In this document: piece after piece, positions 46,011 through 53,183 of the stretch
Layout: each line of letters begins with the position of its first letter
Position numbering within the stretch: position 1 is the stretch's first letter
NCBI RefSeq assembly: GCF_017565745.1
Contig: NZ_JAGDYM010000003.1
Location: 226,376 to 290,375, forward strand
Reading direction: 5' to 3'
Length of the DNA: 64,000 nt
From: Leucobacter weissii
GTDB lineage: Bacteria; Actinomycetota; Actinomycetes; Actinomycetales; Microbacteriaceae
Made by a program: the position numbers and the translations under genes
Notes under the pieces: generated by a model
The model's input: only the letters and a program-made list of their open reading frames with translations
The model's database searches: none
Told to the model about the DNA's origin: nothing

Positions 46011-46850
46011 TCACACGGCGGCGGGTCTGCCGTGGATCCGCGCGGAGAGCGTCTCCGCCGTTTCGCGCACCGCCTCCGCGAGCGCTCGGAGCCGTTCGTC
46101 GGGCGCCCCGTCGCTCGCCGGATCCTCGTCGTCCGCATCTCGGTCGCCGAACGTCACCGCGACGGCGGCGACCGGCCAGGAGCGGTGGTCGAGCACCGGC
46201 ACGGCCACCGAGGAGAAGCCGGGCGTGACCGAGCCCCGCTCGACGGCGAAGCCTCGCGTCGTCACGGTGTCGAGCACCGAGCGCAGCCGCGAATAGCGGT
46301 CGATGACGGGCTCCGCTCCGGCCGTCCCGCTCTCCGCTCCCCGATCGTGGCGGTGCACGAAGGCCGCGCGGTCGGGGAACAGCGCCCGCGCCTGAGCCCG
46401 CGGGAGCGCGGCGAGGATCGCCCGTCCGCTCGCGGTCAGCTGCATGGGCAGGCGCACGTTCACCTCGGTTACCAGGCTCGGCGCTCCGGGTGCGCGCTCT
46501 TCGATCACGTAGAGCACGTCGCGGCCGTGGGGCACGGCGAGATGCGCGCTCACGCGCAGCCGATCGACCAGCGCGGCCAGCAGCGGCCGGCCGATCCTCG
46601 AGAGGGGCTCCTGGCGTGCGTAGGCGAAGCTCAGCTCGGCGGCGGCGATTCCGAGACCGTAGCGGCGCTCCTCGGGCAGGTGCATCACGAAGCCGTGCTC
46701 CTGCAGCGCGGCGAGCAGGTGGTAGACGGTCGAGCGGGGCAGCCCGAGCTGCACGGCGATCATGTTCGCCGGCATCGGCCCGCGCGAGGCCGCCAGCAGA
46801 CTGAGGATGCGCAGGGTCTGATCCGCCGCGGGCACCTTCGGACTGGTCAT
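46011..46850 (-). CDS. hutR: IclR-family transcriptional regulator, probable HutR
   Basis: A 279-aa IclR regulator with an N-terminal winged helix (LRILSLLAASRGPMPANMIA, LPRSTVYHLLAALQEHGFV) and C-terminal effector domain (HGRDVLYVIEER, LPMQLTASGRAILAAL, SVTPGFSSVAVPV). ATG at 46850 begins the conserved region; the longer open frame upstream is Arg/Pro-rich shadow. It is downstream of hutH on the same strand (110 nt gap), within the hut cluster. IclR-type HutR controls histidine use in Corynebacterium, and palindromes resembling its site occur upstream of hutU and hutH, so assignment as HutR is an inference from family and context. Confidence 0.85.
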   Translation of the reverse strand: MTSPKVPAADQTLRILSLLAASRGPMPANMIAVQLGLPRSTVYHLLAALQEHGFVMHLPEERRYGLGIAAAELSFAYARQEPLSRIGRPLLAALVDRLRVSAHLAVPHGRDVLYVIEERAPGAPSLVTEVNVRLPMQLTASGRAILAALPRAQARALFPDRAAFVHRHDRGAESGTAGAEPVIDRYSRLRSVLDTVTTRGFAVERGSVTPGFSSVAVPVLDHRSWPVAAVAVTFGDRDADDEDPASDGAPDERLRALAEAVRETAETLSARIHGRPAAV

Positions 46851-46959
46851 GGTTCGAAATCCTAGTGTTCCGCGCCGCAAGCCGCCGTGCAGGGATTGCG
46901 GCGGATCGCCGCGCACAGCGCCCATCGCGGCCCGGAGCGATCCGATCCCGCGGTCTCGG

Positions 46960-48531
46960 TCAGGCGAGCGGGCGGCCGAGGGCGGCCTCGGCGGCGTCGA
47001 CCGCCGATCCCGAGACGACGAATTCGCGCGCCGCCTCGATCGCTGGGGAGAGGAAGGCGTCGGTGCCGGGCGGCGCGATCCGCGTGCGGAACAGCCGGTG
47101 CACGGCGGCGGTGGCGGGCGCCGGGTCGCCGGCCCCGGCCGCCGCGCGGAAGTCGAGGGCACGGGTGGAGGCCAGCAGCTCGATCGCGATGACCCTGCCG
47201 AGGCCGTCGAGGGCGCGGCGCAGCTTCCGGCCGGCGTGCCAGCCCATCGAGACGTGATCCTCCTGCATCGCCGAGGAGGGGATCGAATCGACCGAGGCGG
47301 GCGCGGCGAGACGCTTCAGCTCGGAGACGATGCCCGCGGCCGTGTACTGCGCGATCATCAGGCCGGAGTCGAGACCGGGGTCGGCCGCGAGGAACGGCGG
47401 CAGGCCGTGGTTGCGCGCGACGTCGAGGAAGCGGTCGACGCGGCGCTCCGAGATGCTGGCGAGGTCGGCGACCGCGATCGCGAGGAAGTCGAGGACGTAG
47501 GCGACCGGGGCGCCGTGGAAGTTGCCGTTCGATTCGACCCGTCCGTCGGGCAGCACGACCGGGTTGTCGATCGCCGAGCGCAGTTCGATGCGCGCCACGC
47601 GCTCCGCGTGGTCGGCCGTGTCGCGCGCGGCGCCGTGCACCTGCGGGGCGCAGCGCAGGGAGTACGCGTCCTGCACGCGTGTGAACTCGTCCTCCCGCGG
47701 GCGCGTGATGAGACCGGAATCCTCGAGGATCCGCGCGATGTTCGCGGCGGACGCGGACTGCCCCTCGTGCGGGCGCAGCGCTTGGAGCTCGGGCGCGAAG
47801 ACCGCGTCGGTGCCCGTCAGCGCCTCCACGCTCGCGGCGGCGGCGAGATCCGCGGCCGTGAGAAGGGCCGACAGGTCGTGCAGGGCCAGGCAGAGCATGC
47901 CGAGCATCCCGTCGGTGCCGTTGATGAGCGCGAGCCCCTCCTTCTCGGCCAGCACGAGCGGCTCGATGCCGGCCGCCGCCAGCGCATCCGCCGCGCCGAC
48001 CGGCGCCCCGTGCGGATCCGAGGCGACGCGGACGCCGCCCTCGCCGAGCAGTGCGAGCGCGCAGTGCGCGAGGGGGCTGAGGTCCCCCGAGCAGCCCAGG
48101 GAGCCGAACTCGTGCACCACGGGGGTGATGCCCGCGTTCAGCACCGCGGCGTAGGTCTCGGCGACCACGGGACGGACGCCGGTGCGACCGCTCGCGAGGG
48201 TGTTCAGGCGCAGCAGCATGAGCGCGCGGACGACCTCCCGCTCCACCTCGGGGCCCGAGCCCGCCGCGTGCGAGCGGATCAGGCTGCGCTGCAGCTGCAG
48301 CCGCTTCTCCGACGGGATCTGCACCTTGGCGAGCGCGCCGAACCCGGTCGAGACGCCGTAGTGGGGGCGGGCGTCGCCCGCCAGCTCCTCGATCATGCGG
48401 CGGCTGTGCGCGAGGCGCACGAGCGCGTCGGGTCCGAGTGCGACGCGCGCGCCGTCGCGCGCGACGGCGACGACGTCGGCGATGGTCAGGGGCGCGTCGC
48501 CGAGGAGGACGGTGCGGTCAGCGGTGCTCAT
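46960..48531 (-). CDS. hutH: histidine ammonia-lyase
   Basis: First enzyme of histidine degradation, eliminating ammonia from L-histidine to give urocanate. The 523-aa protein has the MIO-forming tripeptide in FGSLGCSGDLSPLAH as Cys147-Ser148-Gly149; most family members have Ala-Ser-Gly, and a Cys variant occurs in some actinobacteria. HYGVSTGFGALA, INGTDGMLG, QDAYSLRCAPQVHGA and NGNFHGAPVAY are further signatures. ATG at 48531. It is transcribed divergently from hutG across a region with two palindromes and upstream of hutR. Confidence 0.96.
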   Translation of the reverse strand: MSTADRTVLLGDAPLTIADVVAVARDGARVALGPDALVRLAHSRRMIEELAGDARPHYGVSTGFGALAKVQIPSEKRLQLQRSLIRSHAAGSGPEVEREVVRALMLLRLNTLASGRTGVRPVVAETYAAVLNAGITPVVHEFGSLGCSGDLSPLAHCALALLGEGGVRVASDPHGAPVGAADALAAAGIEPLVLAEKEGLALINGTDGMLGMLCLALHDLSALLTAADLAAAASVEALTGTDAVFAPELQALRPHEGQSASAANIARILEDSGLITRPREDEFTRVQDAYSLRCAPQVHGAARDTADHAERVARIELRSAIDNPVVLPDGRVESNGNFHGAPVAYVLDFLAIAVADLASISERRVDRFLDVARNHGLPPFLAADPGLDSGLMIAQYTAAGIVSELKRLAAPASVDSIPSSAMQEDHVSMGWHAGRKLRRALDGLGRVIAIELLASTRALDFRAAAGAGDPAPATAAVHRLFRTRIAPPGTDAFLSPAIEAAREFVVSGSAVDAAEAALGRPLA

Positions 48532-48585
48532 GCCTCGATCTCAGCGCAGGGCGGGGGAGATGTCACCGTCGGGTCCGCCAGGAGT

Positions 48586-48601
48586 GTCCGGTATCCCGGA
48601 C
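48586..48601. promoter_or_regulatory. candidate HutR operator upstream of hutH
   Basis: GTCCGGTATCCCGGAC, identical at 15 of 16 positions to the palindrome upstream of hutU (38746-38761). It lies 54 nt upstream of the hutH ATG and 118 nt upstream of the hutG start, so it could control both. Confidence 0.65.
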
Positions 48602-48645
48602 CATTGAGGGGTCGGGGCGCTCGTGGATCTCTGTCTGCTCGCCAC

Positions 48646-48700
48646 AATGGGTCAGTAGATGCTGTTCTCAGCGTTCAGAACGACCATAACTGACCCATTG
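48646..48700. promoter_or_regulatory. concentric double inverted repeat upstream of hutG
   Basis: Outer perfect 12-bp arms CAATGGGTCAGT (48646-48657) and ACTGACCCATTG (48689-48700) enclose an inner 5-bp pair GTTCT (48664-48668) and AGAAC (48677-48681) sharing the same centre, with 6 to 7-nt gaps on each side. It ends 19 nt before the hutG GTG, just before its AGAGGAAGG ribosome-binding site. It could be a two-site operator for a dimer of dimers or an RNA hairpin controlling hutG. Confidence 0.6.
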
Positions 48701-48719
48701 CAGAGGAAGGGGCGAGCTC

Positions 48720-49733
48720 GTGAAGAACGTGCATGCTGAGGAGCCTGAGCCTGAGCGCGCGCCCGAGCCGGCGCTGACAGACGATCCGCTCTGGCCGCGC
48801 GCGGGCGCCTGGCCGCTTCCCGCGGACGCGGGGCCGCTCGATGCGGCGCTGATCGGCGTGCCGACGAGCCGCACCTCGCTCTCGCCCACCAACGCGCACG
48901 AGACTCCGCAGGCCATCCGAGCGGCGCTCAGACGGTATTCGGGCCACGCCGTGCAACCGGCGTCGCCGGGCGGTCGCGGAGCCGAGACGGATGCGGTGCT
49001 GGACGAGGCGCTCGCCGTCGCGGACGCGGGCGACCTGCGCGATCCCGACAGCGACGACGGAGAGCGAGCGGCGGCAGCGGCGATCGCGGCCCTCGCCGAG
49101 CGCGCCGGGCTCGTGATCGCGCTCGGCGGAGACAACGCCTGCACGGTGCCGGCGGCGTTGGGGGTGGCGCAGGCGCACGGGGGGCTCGCCTCCGCCGGTC
49201 TGATCACCCTCGACGCGCACCACGACCTGCGCGACGGGCGGAGCAACGGCTCCCCGGTACGGCGGCTGATCGAGGCCGGTCTCGATCCCCGGCGCATCGT
49301 CCAGATCGGGATCGCCGACTTCGCGAACTCCCGCGCCTACCGCGAGCGCGCCCGGGACTGGGGTATCACCGTCGTCCACCGGGACGAGCTGCACGAGCGC
49401 AGGATGGCCGAGGTGGTGGCCGAGGCGCTCGCCGTCGCCGGAGCAGGGGGCGGGCCGATCCACGTCGATCTCGACGTGGACGTCTGCGACCGGTCCGTCG
49501 CGCCGGGCTGCCCGGCCTCGATCCCGGGCGGCATCCAGGCGCACGAACTGCGCCGTGCCGCGCGGCTGCTGGCGGCGGATCCGCGCGTCCGCGGCCTGGA
49601 CCTCGCCGAGATCGATGCGAGCGCCGACAGCCCGGACGGCAGAACGGTGCGGCTCGCCGCGCTCTGCGTGCTCGAGGCGCTCGCCGGCGTCGCGATGCGG
49701 ACGGGGTCGTTCGGGGGCACTAGCTGCGCTTGA
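48720..49733 (+). CDS. hutG: formimidoylglutamase (arginase/ureohydrolase family)
   Basis: Manganese ureohydrolase predicted to convert N-formimidoyl-L-glutamate to glutamate and formamide, the last step of the pathway encoded here. The 337-aa protein has ALGGDNACTVPAALG (Asn139 where agmatinases have His), LDAHHDLRDGRSNGSP (metal ligands Asp165, His167, Asp169) and VDLDVDVCDRSVAPGCPAS (second metal site). The S-N-G-S-P segment after DAHHDLR is typical of HutG rather than arginase. GTG at 48720 has AGAGGAAGG upstream. Its end overlaps the convergent NlpC/P60 gene by 14 nt. Confidence 0.87.
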   Translation: MKNVHAEEPEPERAPEPALTDDPLWPRAGAWPLPADAGPLDAALIGVPTSRTSLSPTNAHETPQAIRAALRRYSGHAVQPASPGGRGAETDAVLDEALAVADAGDLRDPDSDDGERAAAAAIAALAERAGLVIALGGDNACTVPAALGVAQAHGGLASAGLITLDAHHDLRDGRSNGSPVRRLIEAGLDPRRIVQIGIADFANSRAYRERARDWGITVVHRDELHERRMAEVVAEALAVAGAGGGPIHVDLDVDVCDRSVAPGCPASIPGGIQAHELRRAARLLAADPRVRGLDLAEIDASADSPDGRTVRLAALCVLEALAGVAMRTGSFGGTSCA

Positions 49734-50637
49734 AGAACCTGACCGCGATCGGGCGCCCGTCGCCGGTCACGGCCTTGTTGAGGACGGTCCTGCCGGCCCA
49801 GCCGCCGTGGACCGCCTTGCCGTCTCCGGCGTACACCGCGACGTGCCGCCCCGGCCAGATCAGCACGTCGCCGGCGCGGTACTTGTTGCCCCAGACTTTC
49901 CGCGCGCCCAGCTTCGTGTACTCGCCGACCTGGGTGCCCAGGTCGCCGGGCCGGATCCCCGCCGCCCGCAGGGAGCGCTCGACGAGCGCGGTGCAGTCCT
50001 GATAGACGCCGATCTGCGCCTTCGCGGCACGGACGACCTTGCGCGCCTTCCGCTTCGAGGCCTTGATCCTGGCCTTCTTCTTCGCGAGCTTCTTCTTGGC
50101 GATGGCCTTCTTCTTGGCGATGGCCTTCTTCTTCGCGAGCGCCTTCTTCTTCTTGGCGAGCGCTTTCTTCTTCGCGATGGCCTTCTTCTTGGCGAGCGCT
50201 TTCTTCTTCGCGAGCGCCTTCTTCTTCTTCGCGAGCGCTTTCCTCTTCTCGAGAGCCTTCTTCTTCTCGGCGAGGGCCTGCTGCTCCGCGGCGTCGGTCG
50301 CGGGCTCGGTCGAGTCGGGCGACGCCGATCCCTCCGCCGGATCCTCGGATCCGGCATCGGACGCTCCCTGATCCGCGCCGGAGGCCTCCTGCTGCGCGCT
50401 GTTCGCGGACCGGGGCTCCGAAGCGATCGCGGGCGCCGGCGTGGCGAACCCTCCGATCAGCGCGAGGGCGGCGAGGCTCGAGACGCCGAGCCGTGCGAGT
50501 CGTCGGGTTCCGCTCTCCGAGCCGGACGAACGCGGCGCCGGACGGGGCGCGGCGGGGGCCTCAGCCCCTCCGAGCCAGGGGAGTTCTGCCATGCCGGCAC
50601 GGTCGTGCGACAGCTGTGATTCGTTCTGTTTCAACAT
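49720..50637 (-). CDS. secreted NlpC/P60-like hydrolase with an extreme lysine-rich repeat
   Basis: A 305-aa protein. An N-terminal signal or anchor (RRLARLGVSSLAALALIGGF) is followed by an acidic Ser/Asp/Glu linker (80-115), then about 75 residues of KKKALAK/KKKAIAK-type heptads, and finally a small NlpC/P60-like catalytic domain with the Cys in VYQDCTALVERSL and His in WPGRHVAVYAGDG plus HGGWAG. The lysine array should be a strongly basic helix able to bind teichoic acids, nucleic acid or peptidoglycan. ATG at 50637 is used; ATG at 50592 is an alternative with a more compact signal peptide. Cell-wall peptide hydrolysis is inferred from the fold. Confidence 0.82.
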   Translation of the reverse strand: MLKQNESQLSHDRAGMAELPWLGGAEAPAAPRPAPRSSGSESGTRRLARLGVSSLAALALIGGFATPAPAIASEPRSANSAQQEASGADQGASDAGSEDPAEGSASPDSTEPATDAAEQQALAEKKKALEKRKALAKKKKALAKKKALAKKKAIAKKKALAKKKKALAKKKAIAKKKAIAKKKLAKKKARIKASKRKARKVVRAAKAQIGVYQDCTALVERSLRAAGIRPGDLGTQVGEYTKLGARKVWGNKYRAGDVLIWPGRHVAVYAGDGKAVHGGWAGRTVLNKAVTGDGRPIAVRFFKRS

Positions 50638-50689
50638 ACGGACACAGAACGATAACAGTCATTGATCGGATCGTGAAATCCGAGTATGA

Positions 50690-50950
50690 TTATTCACTTG
50701 TTTTGGAAGCCTGTGTCGAGCCGCCTCCGTCGGAGCCCGAGGTCTTCTCAGAACCCCCTCCGGAGGACGAGCCGCTGCGAGAATCGGTGCGGTAGAAACC
50801 GGCGCCCTTGAAGGTGACGCCGAGCGATCCGAACACCTTGCGCAGTCTCCCGCCGCACTCCGGACAGACGGTCAGGGCGTCGTCCTGGAACTCCTGATAG
50901 ATGTCGAAGGCGTGGGCGCAGTCGGCGCAGCGATAGGCGTAGGTGGGCAC
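50690..50950 (-). CDS. FmdB-family zinc ribbon protein
   Basis: An 86-aa protein with the FmdB zinc ribbon: MPTYAYRCADCAHAFDIYQ (first CxxC) and LTVCPECGGRLRKVFGSLGV (second CxxC), then FKGAGFYRTD, the family end motif, and a Ser/Gly tail. Named after a regulator of amide metabolism but mostly of unknown function. It is 6 nt downstream of the cyclo-ligase gene, so probably cotranscribed. Confidence 0.92.
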   Translation of the reverse strand: MPTYAYRCADCAHAFDIYQEFQDDALTVCPECGGRLRKVFGSLGVTFKGAGFYRTDSRSGSSSGGGSEKTSGSDGGGSTQASKTSE

Positions 50951-50956
50951 GAGGAA

Positions 50957-51553
50957 TCATCCTAACCCCGCCCCCGCGAAGTCGACGATTCGCGCCGGCG
51001 TGACCGCGCCGTCCACCGGCACGTCGTGGGGCTCGAACGGCAGCTCGTCGACGAGCTCGCTCTCGTGGACCACCGCGAAGACCGGCGGACGGCGAGCCAT
51101 CGACGCCAGGCTCCTGTCGAAGTAGCCGCGCCCCCATCCGAGGCGCACGCCGCGCAGGTCGACCGCGCAGGCCGGGATGAGCATGAGATCGACCTCGCCG
51201 ACCGCCAGGGGGCTGAGATGCTCTCCGACGGGTTCCGGGATCCCGAAGGCGCCGGCGACGGTGCCCTCGTCGCCGTCCACGATCCAGTCGAGCAGGCCGT
51301 CCGGGCGCGCGGAGGGCAGCAGCACCTCGATCCCCTTCGCCCCGGCCCAGCGCAGGAAGCCGCGCGTATCGGGCTCGGTCGGAAGGGGGAGGTAGCAGGC
51401 GATCCTCCGGGCGCCCCGCTGCGAGACGAGCGCGGCCAGCCGCTCCGTCAGCGCCGTGCCCGCCGCCGAGCGCTCGGACGCCGTCATCTCGGACCGCGCG
51501 GCGCGCACGCCTGCGCGGACGAGGCGCTTCCGCCGATCCTGCGTGCCGGGCAT
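50957..51553 (-). CDS. 5-formyltetrahydrofolate cyclo-ligase
   Basis: ATP-dependent enzyme converting 5-formyl-THF to 5,10-methenyl-THF, reclaiming the storage form of folate. The 198-aa protein has the N-terminal RKRLVRAGVRAAR, the substrate loop and VDLMLIPACAVDLRGVRLGWGRGYFDRSL, the family's ATP/substrate signature, near the C-terminus. Length is normal. Adjacent to fmdB and divergent from galU, a common order in actinobacteria. Confidence 0.94.
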   Translation of the reverse strand: MPGTQDRRKRLVRAGVRAARSEMTASERSAAGTALTERLAALVSQRGARRIACYLPLPTEPDTRGFLRWAGAKGIEVLLPSARPDGLLDWIVDGDEGTVAGAFGIPEPVGEHLSPLAVGEVDLMLIPACAVDLRGVRLGWGRGYFDRSLASMARRPPVFAVVHESELVDELPFEPHDVPVDGAVTPARIVDFAGAGLG

Positions 51554-51623
51554 ACCGGAAGTCTAGAACGGGCGGGGGCGGCGTCGCACCGGGGGAGATC
51601 CGTGCGTCGGCGGGAATGTGCTT

Positions 51624-51629
51624 TAGGCT
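51624..51629 (+). promoter_or_regulatory. -10 element of galU (leaderless)
   Basis: TAGGCT ends 6 nt before the galU ATG at 51636 and no ribosome-binding site is visible. Confidence 0.6.
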
Positions 51630-51635
51630 TGGCCT

Positions 51636-52559
51636 ATGAGTTCGAAGCACCACCCCGGTACCAGCACCGTCACCAAGGCAGTGATTCCCGCCGCCGGTCT
51701 GGGAACGCGATTCCTGCCCGCCACCAAGGCGATGCCGAAGGAGATGCTGCCGATCGTGGACAAGCCCGCGATCCAGTACGTCGTGGAGGAGGCCGCGGGA
51801 GCCGGACTCGGGGACGTGCTCATCATCACGGGCCGCAACAAGGACAACCTCATCAACCATTTCGACAACGTGCCGGAACTGGAATACACGCTGCAGCGCA
51901 AGGGCGACGACGGCAAGCTGGGCAAGGTCCACGAGGCGAGCGAGCTGGCCGAGGTGCACTTCCTGCGCCAGGGGCAGCCGCTCGGCCTCGGTCACGCCGT
52001 CGGGCGGGCGCGCCAGCATGTGGGGGACGACTCCTTCGCGGTGCTGCTCGGCGACGACCTGATCGACGCCCGGGATCCGCTGCTCGCGCGCATGGTGGAC
52101 GTCCACGACGCCAGGCAGGCGACCGTGGTCGCGCTGATGGAGGTGCCGCCGGAGCAGATCCACCTCTACGGCTGCGCCGCGGTCGAGTCGACGGAGGAGG
52201 ACGACGTCGTGAGGATCACGGCCCTCGTCGAGAAGCCGGACGCGAAAGACGCGCCCTCGAACCTCGCGGTGATCGGACGCTACGTGCTGCGACCCGAGAT
52301 CTTCGATATCATCGATGAGCTCGAGCCCGGCCGCGGCGGCGAGTACCAGCTCACGGACGCGTTGAACGTGCTGGCCGCGGGTCGTGGGGATCGGCCCGTC
52401 TACGGGGTCATTTTCAAGGGTCGCCGCTACGACACCGGCGACCGCGCGGAGTGGATCAAGGCCAACCTGCTGCTCGGCGTCGATCACGAGGAGCTCGGAG
52501 CGGAGCTGACCGAGTGGGTGCTCGACTTCGCGGAGCGGCTGCGCCCCAGCGAGGCCTAG
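51636..52559 (+). CDS. galU: UTP-glucose-1-phosphate uridylyltransferase
   Basis: Makes UDP-glucose from UTP and glucose 1-phosphate for cell-envelope polysaccharides and trehalose. The 307-aa nucleotidyltransferase shows VIPAAGLGTRFLPATKAMPKE (nucleotide-binding), EAAGAGLGDVLIITGRNKDN, GQPLGLGHAVGRAR, VLLGDDLID and KGRRYDTGDRAEWIKANL. The start is supported by the -10 box. The GNAT gene begins at the base after its stop. Confidence 0.96.
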   Translation: MSSKHHPGTSTVTKAVIPAAGLGTRFLPATKAMPKEMLPIVDKPAIQYVVEEAAGAGLGDVLIITGRNKDNLINHFDNVPELEYTLQRKGDDGKLGKVHEASELAEVHFLRQGQPLGLGHAVGRARQHVGDDSFAVLLGDDLIDARDPLLARMVDVHDARQATVVALMEVPPEQIHLYGCAAVESTEEDDVVRITALVEKPDAKDAPSNLAVIGRYVLRPEIFDIIDELEPGRGGEYQLTDALNVLAAGRGDRPVYGVIFKGRRYDTGDRAEWIKANLLLGVDHEELGAELTEWVLDFAERLRPSEA

Positions 52560-53183
52560 GTGAGCCCGCTGCCCCATCCCATCCGGGATCCGGCACCGAG
52601 ATCATCGGGCGCGGCCGGGATCCGGCCGATCCGGCTCGGAGACGCTGCGACGCTGCGGCGCCTGCTCGTCGAGAACCGGAGCTGGCTCGAGCCCTGGGAG
52701 GCGAGTCATCCGGGCGGGAACGGAGCGGCGCCCGGCTCCGGGCCGCTCAGGCCTCTGATCCGCGCTCTGCGCAGGCAGCAGCGAGACGGCGTCGGCATCT
52801 CGTTCGTCATACTGCACGGCGGGGAACCCGTCGGGCAGCTCTCCGTGTCCGACATCTCCTGGGGCGCGCTGCGCTCCGCGTCGATCGGCTACTGGATCTC
52901 CGCCCACGTCGCGGGCCGCGGAATCACGCCCGTCGCGGTCGCCCTGGCGATCGACTACTGCTTCCAGGAGCTGCGCCTGCATCGCGTGGAGATCTGCATC
53001 AGGCCGGAGAACCGGGCATCGCTGCGAGTGGTGGAGAAGCTCGGGCTGCGCTTCGAGGGTCGCCGCGCCCGCTACATTCACATCGACGGCCGGTGGTGCG
53101 ACCACGACAGCTTCGCCGTGACCGTCGAGGAGGCGCCCGACGGCATGTTGGGGCGTGTCCCGGCTTCTTCCCTGAGCGCCTGA
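52560..53183 (+). CDS. GNAT-family N-acetyltransferase (RimJ/RimL-like)
   Basis: A 207-aa acetyltransferase likely acting on protein N-termini or small molecules. Acetyl-CoA-fold signatures: IRPIRLGDAATLRRLLVENR, PVGQLSVSDISWG, GYWISAHVAGRGITPVAVAL (the R/QxxGxG/A-type loop), LRLHRVEICIRPENRASLRV and KLGLRFEGRRARYIHIDGRW. GTG at 52560 directly follows the galU stop. RimJ-like genes next to galU are common in actinobacteria. Confidence 0.9.
   Translation: MSPLPHPIRDPAPRSSGAAGIRPIRLGDAATLRRLLVENRSWLEPWEASHPGGNGAAPGSGPLRPLIRALRRQQRDGVGISFVILHGGEPVGQLSVSDISWGALRSASIGYWISAHVAGRGITPVAVALAIDYCFQELRLHRVEICIRPENRASLRVVEKLGLRFEGRRARYIHIDGRWCDHDSFAVTVEEAPDGMLGRVPASSLSA

Noticed and set aside
50039..50371. 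Phe/Ala-rich 110-aa frame on the plus strand resembling a membrane protein
   Set aside because: It is the exact complement of the lysine-rich repeat of the NlpC/P60 gene.
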